Positions 33,271-45,073 of a DNA stretch of 64,000 nt are shown here, one piece after another (position 1 is the first letter of the stretch; every line of letters starts with the position of its first letter). The notes beneath the pieces were generated by a model. That model saw nothing but the letters and a program-made list of their open reading frames with translations, searched no databases and was not told the origin of the DNA. This stretch comes from Mytilus trossulus (lineage: Eukaryota > Mollusca > Bivalvia > Mytilida > Mytilidae): positions 38,789,578-38,853,577 of the forward strand of contig NC_086378.1 of assembly GCF_036588685.1 (NCBI RefSeq), given 5' to 3'. Both the position numbers and the translations under genes were made by a program.

Positions 33271-34925
33271 GATCTAAGATTATATGTTAGTAGTTTGTAC
33301 CCAGAAATTATATAAATGGTATTTAAAATAATTTATGTTTTATGTGATGCTTACTATTATATTTATTGTATTGCTTGTTGAAGAAAGAATATATAAAGTT
33401 TCCTTTGATAATATCAATGTTGATCATGAATTCAATAGTTATATAACATAACATCGTTATGAGGTATAAGACCCAGTTATATTTCAGGGTATATTTACCA
33501 AAGATTACAAGATTATTGACCTCTAATAATAATTGGAAGAAAAGATGACACATTTTAATCAGCTTGAAACATGTTTTGTAAGAAGGACACTATAGTACAC
33601 ACATGTGTATCATTCTCTTATCAGTACGTCATAGCTATGGGATTTCCTGGAACTAAAATAATACTGCGAAATACTAGATAAACTCAGATAAGAGGAATAA
33701 ATAAATTGAAATTGTCGAATTGATTATTTTATTTGATTAAAATCAAGTTCGTGTCAAAATTTTGCATGTGCAGGACGGTAGAAAATAAAACTAATCATGG
33801 TTAGGTTGTTGTATTTTTAAAACATTCCCCTTTTCTATTCTGTATTCTACTTATAAGATAAGAAGGCATTGATTCAGACAGTTTTAATTTGTGTTTCATT
33901 GTATTGATTGAAATAATTTTAAATGATATGTCCATGTCCAGGGACATATCATACGTTAAGTTTGGCCTGTTTAAAACAAAAAAAAACAAGTTTCATGCCA
34001 AACAATATATATCTATATAGATATACTAATTTTATCGCTAAAATAAACAGTAAAATGTTGTCTAGTAATTACGTTCGTCCCTCAATTTCACGTTCAATTT
34101 TGCGTCCATAACAATTTGTGTTTTCTTTGATTGATTTCCCTGACTTCGGCTAGACTAGTAATTCCGAAAAGTACCCTACAACTGCCCCATTTTCTTTCAA
34201 CTATGTGTATAGCAAGTAAGTTCAGCAAAAACAATATGGTCGATTTCACCCTTTAATAGTTCCGGTTCATTATTCATATTATTAATTCAGCCCTAGTCAG
34301 GCCTCTTGCATGATATTTCTGTTCTTGCGCATCATATCCTGCGCTCAATTTTATGAACATATTTTCCTCTTGCAATGTGTGTAGACACTGATGAGTCAGG
34401 AGTTCAATTGCATGGGCATGGCTTCCCTCAATTCTTAAACGAGATGCTTGTCTTTCGACAGTGAAATTTTCTAAAATTTAGACGTCTTAGATACCACAAT
34501 ATGAGTCTTCATGATAAATAAGGACAACACACCTTGGTCAGAGTAGACTTTTCGGTGCACGGGTTATCGTCTCTTTCTTACAATCTCAAGTTTAGTGCCA
34601 TTGAACATAGCCTACAAGATTCATGATACTTTGCTATGTTTATATTTTCTTTTCAAAGTGCTCACAACTCCATCCATATCTCTTAAAGCATTGGTATTCT
34701 ATTTATTTTCTGGAACACTAGAATATTGTTGAAAAGAATCATATATCCCGACTTTTTGATACATATATCGGTTTTAGCGATGTTTCCAGCGCTTCATGTT
34801 TATCTTTCTGGCAGAAAAAGCACTTCAACCAATCATTCCTCTGTATTTCATCAGGAGAAACTAACAAACAAATCATTCTCGATATTTCAAAAATAAACAA
34901 TTGAAATTACTTCCAATACTTAAAA
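33271..34925. other. Non-coding stretch
   Basis: No supported gene. Short open frames lack motifs. Confidence 0.35.
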
Positions 34926-34929
34926 ATAC

Positions 34930-35065
34930 TATTAACAAGAATGTGTCCATAGTACACGGATGCCCCAATCGCACTTTCATTTTCTATGTTTAGTGGACTG
35001 TGAAATTGGGGTAAAAACTCTAATTTGGCATTTAAATTAGAACGATCATATCATAGACAGTTGAA
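34930..35065 (+). repeat. Dispersed mollusc-type repeat
   Basis: GAATGTGTCCATAGTACACG, GATGCCCCAATCGCACT and a following GTGAAATTGGGGTAAAAACT segment match a repeat I recall from mussel sequences. Confidence 0.45.
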
Positions 35066-35753
35066 AAAGTCCTGACTTGTCTGTTTGTCACGAAACGCAA
35101 AAAGAAAAGAAGATAACTTTGATGTGAATCCTCAAAGATAGAAATATCTTGTTCTCTTTTATTTTCACTAACACAGATCGTTCAGCAACATCCAGCAAAT
35201 GCCGTTTAAATTTGACTGATTGAATCAACATATTTTTAATTAAAGAAGCTTTGGGGTAGTTCACGGCTGACGTTTGTGTCATTGTCGAATAGTATACAGT
35301 GGGACCTTTATCATCTTAATAACGAGTTTTATTAACCAACTAAGTACATTATTGCCAAAAAATACTATAATAATTTATTAAAAATTGCATATTTTCTGTA
35401 ATGGCCCTGTATTAATGCCCAGTTTATCTGTATTAAGCCATGCAGTTAGGGTTTTTAATCAAGTTAATAAAATTAAGTTGTAAAGAGTATAATACCTTTT
35501 TGTATTTTGTTTAATTTAGTAACCAGCAACAAACATTAAAGAGTTATAAAGAACCATATAAAGGGATCACTGTTCATCCTGTTTTTCAACACATAACTTC
35601 TTTCAACTTTATATCTTGGATAGTTGGTATATTTAAAGCTTTATCAAGGTGAAGTACAAATTATTTTTTTCAAACTAAACTGTCATTAAAAGAGTAAGAG
35701 AGTACACCAAGTTGGTAGCAACACATATACTTTTGTTCAGTTGGTTAATAAAT

Positions 35754-35932
35754 GTATTAAGAAATGGGTGTTTTTATAATGGCCCTGTTATATGTCCTCG
35801 GTCAGTAATAATGGCCTCGGATGTCTGCAATGGCCCTCGGCGTTGCCTCGGGCCATTACAAACTTCCTCGACCATTATTACAGACCTTGGACATATAACA
35901 GGGCCATTACAAAAACACCCATTCATTAATAC
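35754..35932. mobile_element. Near-perfect palindromic MITE
   Basis: A 179-bp inverted repeat. The outer arm GTATTAA..AATGGGTGTTTTTATAATG is mirrored at the right end; the inner arm TGGCCCTGTTATATGTCC pairs with GGACATATAACAGGGCCA. Transcribed, it would be one long hairpin. Confidence 0.75.
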
Positions 35933-36059
35933 TATAATATTGTTCTTTTATTTGTCTTTATAAATAATAACTTTTACAGTTTTGTCTTTTTTTTGGTAAT
36001 ATCCACTTGACGTGGCTCGATACTTATATACATTCCGTCATTGTGTTAATGCGCTATGG

Positions 36060-36475
36060 TAATTTTTGTATTCTTGTCTTTCGTTTTTGTAAATGTGCTT
36101 TGTTTATATGCTTTTTAAGTTTTTCTTTATTTACTTATTTGTTTGTTTTTATAGTGATTAAGATTATAACACAATGTTGACTGCTGGTGTAGACTGTTGT
36201 ACCCCTATTTTTGACATTTTTACCTGTTATGTCGGTTTGTTTTGTTCACACATCGATGTCAATATAATGGAATTTTATACAACTGCAATACACGTAGGAA
36301 GTTTAGCTTTAGCTATATAACCAGGTTGAATCCCCCATTTTCTACATAAGAAATATGACAGTTGTTATTCCTTTGTCTGATGTGTTAAGAGCTTTCGATT
36401 TTTGCCATTTGATAAGGGACTTTCCGTTTTGTACTTTCAATCGGAGTTCCGTATTTTTAGTTTACTTTTTGCTTA
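36060..36475 (+). repeat. Long copy of the 'ATATGACAGTTGTT' dispersed repeat
   Basis: Contains GATTAAGATTATAACACAATG, a GTTTTGTTCACACATCGATG segment, CCAGGTTGAATCCCCCATTT and GATAAGGGACTTTCCG. It extends the family seen at 17.2 and 23.3 kb to its 5' part. Confidence 0.5.
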
Positions 36476-39110
36476 TTTGAGGATAAAAGTGAAATTTAAT
36501 GAGATCAACTCTGTAACGTTATCATCTGTCAAACAAAAAAATATCTCAATTGTCTATGTGAAAGGCTAGAATGAATGAAATTAATAACATGGGACATTGT
36601 TTGTGTGAAAGGACATTGATTATGTAAAAGGTTAGAATGAATGAAATTAATAATATGGGGCAAAACCAAGAAAGGAAAACGGACCAAAACAGTGCCAACA
36701 ATTTCTTCAGGGCTTATGTGTGTAGTCGTATTGCATATTCCGACTCTAGTAATGTAAAGCTTTATGTCTTATGTTTCATTTTGTGATTACAACTTCATAT
36801 AGCCAAAATAAACAACACTGCCGTTATTAACCTCTTTCTCATCGCAGTCTGCATTTAATATTGATATGTGTTTGCGTCCTTGATATGCACGAAATGCTGG
36901 CCACTGAACGTTAATCAAACAAACAAAATCATATATATTACTAGTATATGTGGTTGTACATAAACGTGAATTCTTTTGTGTTTTGTATCATCCTACTATA
37001 TACGATGAGTTAAAATTTCTACCTGTTAGTACTTATTGTTAAGTTTCTAGACCAGTTTCTAGTCATGCATCAGTGGTAAATTTATTGTTAAATTTTGAAA
37101 TTGGTATAAAAGAAAGGTTATAAACTTGAATGCTATCCGCAGTTTTAAATGAAGGCAATTAAATGTTATGGGATTTTTAACTGTTTTCACAAGTTAAACA
37201 ATCATGTATTTCAAGTTGACATAGCAACGCTTTCAAAATATTAAATCAAATCAAGGTAAGATGTTTTTTGTACGATATTACAAAAATGTATAGTTTAGAA
37301 ATAACTTTTAACTGTATTGATATCCTGCTTAACTTGCAGTTTTACCATGTGTTTTGGTGGTATTTTCACATGGATCTCAAGAAAGGAAATTGACATGATG
37401 GAAAACAGTGGATTTGAAAAAAATAAACCATTTTCACATTTTTAAATTGCAACAAATTCTTTGGCACTAATTTTATAAAAAAAAACTAACTATATTTTTC
37501 AACATTCAATTCAAAGCATAGTGCTTGCGGACATTGCCTCTTATATAGCCTAAATATGATCAGGAAGACAAGATCTAAAATATATCCAAAATCATCAAAT
37601 CATCAGTTTACATGTTTTATCGTTTATATTTTTATCTAAAAACTATTACAGAAAGGGAGAAACTTAAGTAGAGAAAATGATCAGCAAGACAAGGCCCATC
37701 AACTAGTTGGTCAGTTTCTGTTGGTTCTTTATAGAAATTGTAACCGTTTGATTACAATTTTTACAAATTTTGTGTATTTTTGAGAAAATATAAACAACTG
37801 ATCTGGAAATCAGATCAAATAATAAGTCAACAAGATCGAATTCGTCGGACGGATATTCATGTGAGATTTTGATATTTTTAAATGACGATATTTACGTGTT
37901 ACGTATGCATCTCTGGCTTACCATCTTAAAAACTACAATATAAAACACATTTTAAATACATATTTTTCTTTTTATCAAGACAAGAACTATAAATAGGTCC
38001 AATGGTCAAAATCATTTGTCATTTTCTTGAAGGACGTATTGCCCTTCAAAAACAATTTCTACTTTTGTTTTGTGTTTTCAGTCGAAAAGTATATAAAAGA
38101 AAGAGAGAAATTGTAAACAAAAATGATAAGCAAAACAAGATCTACAAATAAGTTCAAAAGAAAAATTGATAGTGACGACAAAAACGGACACATAATTGAT
38201 TAGTATTTCAGTTGAATCTTATAAAATGTTTATCACAGATCTATTTTTAAGAAATATGTAAAACATATTAAGTATACTAAGAATTGATGTTAAACACTAA
38301 TTGTTACAAGTGAGTAACACGAAGACTGTCTCTCTAGTTAAAAATAAAATTTATTTAAAGAAAAGTGGAGGAGCGACATGAATTTCCCGTGTAAAATGCG
38401 TAGTTTTTAGAAGTGGGAATTTTATAATAAAATGATCATAAAACTACTTGATGATGACAAACAGTTTGTTTCCGACAATTATACTGGTAGGATATATCCA
38501 TTTTAATGTAGGTACACGTTTAGACATATAAATAATACAGTATGTACTGAAGTTTTTTCTACATCGTAAGCTCCTGGAAGTAATATTCTACTGCAATACC
38601 AATATGTGACTCCTTCCTTTATTTTCTAAAACTAAAACTTTATTATGTATGCGTTTGCTGTCATCATATATATGTATTGTATATGTAAGGAGAGGACGTA
38701 ATATAAGTTGTAATAACAACTGTGTTCATTCATATTTGTTTAATCATTGCAATAGAATAACCGCAATAAAATATAATAGCTTAATCAAAACTCTTGAAGA
38801 GATTCTTCCGTCAAGCCCGCATTAATGATAAATATTTAAAAAGAAGGGATATGGTTAATTTCATGACACGAAATCCTTGCATTCTCTTTTAGAAATCCAA
38901 AGCATAATAATAGTGCTTTAAGTGTTCTTCTTTACCTCAAAGTCACATTGATTATAAGTATACTCCAGCAAACAGAAAAGCTAACTACAAGTTGTAAAGA
39001 CTACCAAAGGATTTATTCGTCTTAAATTCAATCGACAGAAAGGTTGTTTACTGTGCCAGGGAGTACATTACTTTATAAGTTGTTGGATCAGTTGCTTACT
39101 GTGCTAATCG
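36476..39110. other. Non-coding AT-rich stretch
   Basis: No supported gene. A local duplication around 36545-36660 (AAAGGCTAGAATGAATGAAA, repeated with one change) is visible. Confidence 0.4.
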
Positions 39111-39139
39111 TCGGTTCCTAGTTTCGATGGTACAGTTGT

Positions 39140-39610
39140 TTCTCCCTCATGTAAAACTCTGGTTCCTTGGCAGGTTTTGACTTACTTTTTTTCTTCTTTT
39201 TGGTTTATAGCTCTTCATCTTTTTAATAAGCTTTGGGTTTTCAACTGTTTTGGGTTTTAGCATTACTGAAGATACATTGATTGTTGAAAATGCGCATCTG
39301 GTGCAGAAAAATTGTTACCGTTTATGTGTTAACTACCACTGGGTCAAAGCCTCTGTTTGTGGACTGAAAGTCCCAGAGGTATCACCTGCCCAATAGCAAG
39401 TACTTCGTTACCGGTAGAAAAATACGGATTTGGGCTATTGAAATTTGCAGTTGCAAAATGTTGGAAATTATTTTCAAGTCATGAATGTATCTCCCTCAAT
39501 CAAAGCTCTGGTTCTTACCGGCTTTGGCTTACTACGGTATTTTGTCCTTTTTTGGTTTATAACTCTTCATCTTTTTAATAATGAGCAGCTGGTGCAGAAA
39601 AATTGGTAAC
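39140..39610 (+). repeat. Tandem diverged hammerhead-family units
   Basis: The block TCTCCCTCAT/A..CTCTGGTTC..TTTTTGGTTTATA, ending CTCTTCATCTTTTTAATAA, occurs at 39143 and again at 39491, 348 bp apart. Each is followed by a CTGGTGCAGAAAAATTG block (about 39298 and 39587). The first retains an ACTGAAGA..TGAAAATGCGCATCTGG segment (39265-39302) that resembles a degenerate hammerhead core. The second is deleted there. Confidence 0.5.
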
Positions 39611-39859
39611 GTTTCTGTTATTGTAGTTTTGAGAAAAAAGCAAGTTTTTTTTAATTAGAAGTGACACATGATGTGTTGATGTAACTATTCCAAACAATTG
39701 TATAATTAAGAGTTATATTTTTTTACAGAACAAAAGGACTAACGATTACTATCTGTGTTTAGAGACTGAATAGTAAAAAGACGATTAAAGTCAATGGCTC
39801 AGAAAGGTAATTTTTATATCCTCATAACTTTATTTTCTTAACGTCAACACTTGTGATAC

Positions 39860-40700
39860 AATCAACTGTGCTCCTCTTCTTATTCCTTTACCCATATGAA
39901 CAAGAATTCATACCGAGGCTTCTCAAGAGGAATGGAAAGAAGCCTACACTTATCATTTAACTTGTCGACTTCTTCCTTTACCCATATGAACAAGAATTCA
40001 TACCGAGGCTCCTCAAGAGGAATGGAAAGAAGCCTACACTTATCATTTAACTTGTCGACTTCTTCCTTTACCCATATGAACAAAAATTCTTACCGAGGCT
40101 TCTCAAGAGGAATGGAAATAAGCCTACACTTATCATTTAACTTGTCGACTTCTTCTCTTACCCATATGAACAAGAATTCATACCGGGGCTACTCAAGAGG
40201 AATGGAAAGAAGCCTACACTTATCATTTAACTTGTCGACTTCTTCCTTTACCCATATAAACAAGAATTCTTACCGAGGCTTCTCAAGAGGAATGGAAATA
40301 AGCCTACACTTATCATTTAACTTGTCGACTTCTTCCTTTACCCATATGAACAAGAATTCATACCGGGGCTACTCAAGAGGAATGGAAAGAAGCCTACACT
40401 TATCATTTAACTTGTCGACTTCTTCCTTTACCCATATGAACAAGAATTCATACCGAGGCTTCTCAAGAGGAATGGAAAGATGCCTACACTTATCATTTAA
40501 CTTGTCGACTTCTTCCTTTACCCATATGAACAAGAATTCTTACCGAGGCTTCTCAAGAGGAATGGAAAGAAGCCTACACTTATTATTTAACTTGTCGACT
40601 TATTCCTTTACCCATATGAACAGGAACTTATACCTGAGCTTCTCAAGAGGAATGGAAAGAAACCTTTATTTACCATTTAACTTCATGCTCCGCTATATAC
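39860..40700. repeat. 90-bp minisatellite, about nine copies
   Basis: The unit starts CAAGAATTCATACCGAGGCT, and copies begin at 39901 and every 90 bp to 40621. The last copy is diverged. Units 3 and 5 share one set of changes and units 4 and 6 another, which shows a 180-bp duplication within the array. Because 90 is a multiple of 3, a 277-codon frame on the plus strand stays open. The minus strand has TAA in units 3, 5 and 8. Confidence 0.9.
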
Positions 40701-40729
40701 AATATAGATCATGTTCTCTCACTAAATAA
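39896..40729 (+). other. Open frame across the minisatellite (30-residue repeat), probably not a gene
   Basis: 277 codons, nine units of about 30 residues beginning MNKNSYRGFSRGMERSLHLS. It has no flanking splice signals of note, no domain and no start context. The frame is explained by the unit length, but the absence of any stop in nine diverged units is worth a transcript check. Confidence 0.25.
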
Positions 40730-40801
40730 TTCAAAGTTTAGTAACCATATTGAACGAATCTCTTATATCGAACCGAAAGGCCGTCTACCTCGTATTTTAA
40801 C

Positions 40802-40990
40802 TTACGTCTAGAAATTGAAAATGAGGGTCGGTTAAGAACAAAACTTTACGATAACAGGGATAATTTCAGATTCCCATCTGTGAACTTTTCCATCTCTATG
40901 TAACAACGTCCCAACAGCGATGCAAATAGGTATAATATATCTCTCAAATGGTACTATACTATAAAGCTTATTAGAGATTTGCTGCTTACA
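40802..40990 (+). pseudogene. Retroelement C-terminal remnant ('LEIENEGRLRTKLYD' type)
   Basis: The frame from 40802 reads LRLEIENEGRLRTKLYDNRD, then NFRFPSVNFS, a TAA, and further degraded sequence. From memory this matches a segment downstream of the YMDD motif in RT-type elements common in bivalves. It is clearly broken and lies right after the 90-bp minisatellite. Confidence 0.5.
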
Positions 40991-41540
40991 AGGAAGTATG
41001 AGTAATGTGTTAACATTCCTTTGAAAATTTTGCGAACGTGATCAATAGTCGGTAAGCAAATATATTCCAATTGTCGTAACCACAATCCCGTTTTTGTAGT
41101 GTGGTTACAGTTTCTGGAGTCTTTAGTTATCTAAGCAGTGTCATCTGGACTGGTTTGTCTTAGCATCGTTATCCGTTTCTTGCCATTGCATCGTTTTCAA
41201 TTAATCAGTAGTTTTATATTTAAGGAATATCAAAAATTGCATTTGAAGAGTCATAGCAAGAAACGAAAATTGAAGAACAAACAAAAGAAAACTAAAGATT
41301 GTGCAACACGAACCATGGCGTTAATTGTATGTTCTCTGTAAAAAGTTAAGAACCCTTATAAAATATTCAAAATAAAATTTAGACTGATATATGCCGGGCA
41401 CCCACCTTAGATTATTCAACGTTGTATCGTATGACAGTTGAAATTGATCAACATCAGACGTCATCCATTCAAAAGTGGCGTAACATGTCATTTTAAATGG
41501 AATAATGTACTAAGCAACATATATATATCTCATATATAAA

Positions 41541-41590
41541 TATAAAAAATGTGGTATGAGTGCTAAAAAGACAACTCTCCATATCCATAT
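41541..41590 (+). repeat. Fragment of the dispersed mussel-type repeat
   Basis: ATGTGGTATGAGTGCTAAAA followed by GACAACTCTCCAT matches the start of the repeat at 47524. It lies just before paralogue 3. Confidence 0.5.
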
Positions 41591-41638
41591 TAGTTATGAC
41601 TGAACTAATCTTTACAAATTTATAATTGTTTCTTACAG

Positions 41639-42321
41639 GATGCGTGAGTGATACACATGATGCATGTAACCATGAACCCATGTGTGTTTACCACAAGTCG
41701 GAATATATTCGATTTTATTGTGAAGAATGTCGAGTGTTTATATGCGACGACTGCATTTCTGGGAAAGGCAAACATAGAAGATGTTTTAAGACAAAACTAA
41801 GTGACTATGGAAATAGATCAAGACGTTTGTTAAGAGAAAGGACAAAAAGAGCAGAAGACAAACTGTCCAAATTAAGTTCCGAATTGGATCTTACTATGCA
41901 GGTTCAAAAACGTTTCAATGAAGCAGTTGATGAAAGCATTAATTCGGTTGTATTCAGAAGAGAAATTATACGACAGAAATTTGACGATTTACAAAAACAG
42001 TTGATAAGTAAATTAGATGGCTTGCGTAACCAAGCAAATGCACAATATGAAGAATTCATCAAGCTTCATACCAATAAATACTGTAAAATGCAAGAAATTA
42101 CAGAGACTATCCGTACAACGGAAACGGATATGACTGAAGAAAATATGATGATTTATACTTCTAAACTGAATAAATATATAGACAGTTCAGAGGTTGTTCC
42201 AAAACTTGAGCCCCCGAGCTATGTGACGGATGACAAGTATTTTTCCTTAAAATATCTACAGCAACTATTTGGCGATATTGAATTTGTTGAGTTTAATTAC
42301 CTGCCAATCGCAACATATTGA
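41639..42321 (+). CDS. B-box / coiled-coil TRIM-like protein, paralogue 3, short form lacking the propeller
   Basis: The exon begins at an acceptor (TTGTTTCTTACAG) in phase 1, as in paralogue 2, and encodes 226 aa to a TGA. The B-box shares the atypical final Cys (KHRRC) and the coiled-coil region aligns with the other two. The protein ends about 40 residues after the shared 'VPKLEP' landmark, just after a segment matching paralogue 2 around 'LFG'. The C-terminal propeller-like region is missing, and I see no remnant of it downstream. It could be a natural short, possibly dominant-negative form, a decaying copy, or it could splice onward; no downstream exon was recognised. An upstream start exon is also required. 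Confidence 0.75.
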
Positions 42322-42910
42322 CAAAGCTTACAACCAAAGTTGTAATAATAATTAGAATAGAAAAAAAAGGACTTAAATGTTTTCTGTTTTATTAAAAGTT
42401 TATTCTGAACTGAAATATCTTTCTGGATGCATTTGTTTGTGTACATCATACCATGAAAGTGGGAAGTTATCATGTTTACTGGGAGTGGTGCGGACTAGTA
42501 AATACAGCAAACAGAAAGTAGAAAAAAGTAGTTTTGACGTCAGGATTTCATAACTTTTCTTTTTTTTCTTGGTATGTGGCACCTTTTCCGACTTGAATCA
42601 CTATTTCATATTTCTACGTACATGATGTACACGAAATTTTGTTTTCTATGTAGCATTTTTTCTTTCTTGTTTCCCTCTTAAAGATCAGCTGTTTTGCATG
42701 GAAGCTTACATGGAGCAATACGTTACAAGACTGACACCTTATCTTAAATTCTGAGAACTCTCAGTATATGGTGTCCATAATAAACTAATTACGCATTTGT
42801 TTGTTTGTAAGGAAACTACAATACCATTGTGAAGTAAGCATTAATACTTTATGTTCAATAAATGCAAAGTTATTACAATTTATTGACATCGTCAAAAATC
42901 TTTTGGCAGG
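42322..42910. other. 3' region of TRIM-like paralogue 3
   Basis: No propeller-coding remnant is recognised. AATAAA-like words occur near 42778 and 42856. Confidence 0.35.
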
Positions 42911-42954
42911 TCCTATGAGAATAAACTCATCATAGATACCAGGACTAAATTTTG

Positions 42955-43012
42955 TATATACGCCAGACGCGCATTTCGTCTATAAAAGACTCATCAGTGA
43001 CGCTCGAATCCA
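42955..43012 (-). ncRNA. Hammerhead-like motif, tandem copy A
   Basis: On the minus strand: CTGATGA (42997-42991), helix II GTCT/AGAC, GAAA (42977-42974), helix III with one G-U pair (TGC against GCG) and a UA cleavage site at 42960-42959. An outer helix I of about 5 bp (GGAUU with AGUCC) can form, but the inner part of helix I is unpaired. Confidence 0.55.
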
Positions 43013-43316
43013 AAAAAGTTAAAAAGGCCAAATAAAGTACGAAGTTGAAGAGCATTGAGGACCAAAATTCCTAAAAGTTTTGCCAAATTCAACTAAGGTA
43101 ATCTATGCCTGAGGTAGAAAAGCCTAAGTATTTCAAAAAATCAATATTTTGTAAACAGTTAATCTATAAATGTAACCATATCAATGATAATTCATGTCAG
43201 CACAAAAAGTGCTGACTTCTGGGCTGGTGATACCCTCAGGGAAATAAATCTCCACTAGCAGTGGCATCGACCCAGTGGTTGTAAATAAACTCATTATAGA
43301 AACCAGGACTAAATTT

Positions 43317-43376
43317 TGTATATACGCCAGACGCGCGTTTCGTGTACAAAAGACTCATCAGTGGCGCTCGAATCCA
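43317..43376 (-). ncRNA. Hammerhead-like motif, tandem copy B
   Basis: The same order of parts on the minus strand: CTGATGA (43361-43355) and GAAA (43341-43338), about 364 bp from copy A. Helix II has one mismatch (GTCT against ACAC), so this copy is probably weaker. Confidence 0.5.
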
Positions 43377-44009
43377 AAAAAGTTAAAAAGGCCAAATAAA
43401 GTAAGAAGTTGAAGAGCATTTAGGACCAAAATTCCTAAAAGTTTTGCCAAATTCAAATATCCTTTCATTTGACTTCTATACATTAAGTTTTTCGAAAAAT
43501 TGTTGTTGTTTCTTGTAACGTTTATTTTACATTACACCGGGAGCACATTTCATAGAGGACATCGTTTCCAAAGTGTGTACAGTTTTAGCGGTTACTAAGT
43601 TAACTATTTTATATCCAGGAACATACCCAAAACGGTAATCATAACAATTTAAATTTAAAAAAGAGAGATGATAACTCAGTTTATTCCATCCGACTAACCT
43701 ATGTTCTAAACATAACATATCTAGAAATCATCTGATCTGCAGAAAAAAATTGAGATCTAGCAACAAGACAAAAATGAAAACAGAAAAATATATCTGAGCA
43801 TTTTCTTGTTTCGTTTTTAAACATGTTTGATATCAAAATAATTTCATGTTCGTGTACATGTACACCCACACATTATCACACATGTAACTACAATCCTGTT
43901 ACCGTATCACGAATGTGACCTCCGAATAAGACTATTTACCGGGTTTGTAATAACATGAGCAACACATCGGGTGTCACAAGTGAAGCAGGATGTGCTTACC
44001 TTCCAAGAG

Positions 44010-44195
44010 CACCTGAGATAACCCCCGGTTTTTGGTGGGGTTCGTGTCGCTAAGTCTTTAGTTTTCTATGTTGTGTCTTGTGTACTATTAGTTGTCTGTT
44101 TGTCTTTTTCGTTTTTTGGCATTGGTATTGTCAGTTTATTTTTGATCTATGAGCTTGACTGTCCCTCTAATCTCTTTCGCCCCTCTTTTATCTTT
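44010..44195 (+). repeat. Dispersed repeat (longer copy of 33180 family)
   Basis: GATAACCCCCGGTTTTTGGTG, a following GTCTGTTTGTCTTTTTCG block and GATCTATGAGCTTGACTGTC match a repeat recalled from mussels. Confidence 0.4.
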
Positions 44196-45073
44196 GTTTG
44201 TTACAATTTAAATGATTTAATTAAAACAAATAAAAAATAAAACAATTTATTATCACAGATTAATGTATCTGAATCACAATACTTGACAATAGCATACACA
44301 ATTTTAATTATTGCATTCAAATATCTTTAATATCAATCAGCGCAGTTTTACACAAACAAATTTAAGCATTATACACAAATAAAATATGCACCGAAAAGTA
44401 TACTTTATTATTTGATAACAGGAAATTGTCGTTCTATTACCCACATCCGGAGGACATTACTGGTACGTGTTACTGGACACTTAATTAGATTACACCTTAA
44501 AATCTATAAAAAGAACAATTGAATCCCAATTACATATTTCTGTTTTTTCTATTATTTTTTAAGCATAGAATTTTGAGGCTAATGAACAATTATTATATGC
44601 ACACAATGAATATTTACACTTCGTACACGGATCGACCCATTTAATGTTCATGGATGAATGGTTGTTTTAAGATTGATGCTACATTTATGATAAGGGCAAC
44701 TGGAGAAACCCGTTCGAATATTTCCCAAAAAAAATCGACCTCAGCCTTTTTGTTCCAATAAATGTTTAGATCACCGCAACATCTATCATCTACGAAATAG
44801 TCCTCCGTACTTTGAATTATTAACTATTTTGCCTTGTCTCCCTTTGAGTGTAGTTTAATAATCTCTAAAAGGCATAACATAATTTTAGAAAAGCTTGCTT
44901 GTCTTGGTAATTTAGCTTCTGAGGTTTTGAAAAATGTTGTCAATCGATTGGCGATATGTAACATATCAAATGGAGCCAAACTATGGTTTCTCCTTTCTCT
45001 TATTCAGATACCAGTAAACATAAATCATTTTTAAATGCATGAAAAAAGAAAAAAAACTTTAACAATTATTTCT
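44196..45073. other. 3' flank of the Death-domain gene
   Basis: AT-rich, probably including the 3' UTR of the minus-strand gene next to 45074. No clear polyadenylation signal chosen. Confidence 0.35.

Larger units (their letters stand above)
42917..43460 (-). mobile_element. Head-to-tail tandem of hammerhead-bearing units
   Basis: One full unit of about 364 bp (42917-43280) is followed by a partial second unit (43281-43460). Both start ATAAACTCATYATAGAWACC on the plus strand and continue through the ribozyme core to a CCAAATAAAGTAMGAAGTTG block. The ribozyme is on the minus strand. This is the layout of small non-autonomous retroelements with tandem hammerheads. Confidence 0.65.

Noticed and set aside
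34385-34410. CACTGATGAGTC resembling a hammerhead start
   Set aside because: No helix II closing strand and no GAAA follow, so it is a chance match.
39860-40700. CRISPR-like array
   Set aside because: Units are contiguous with no unique spacers, and this is animal DNA.
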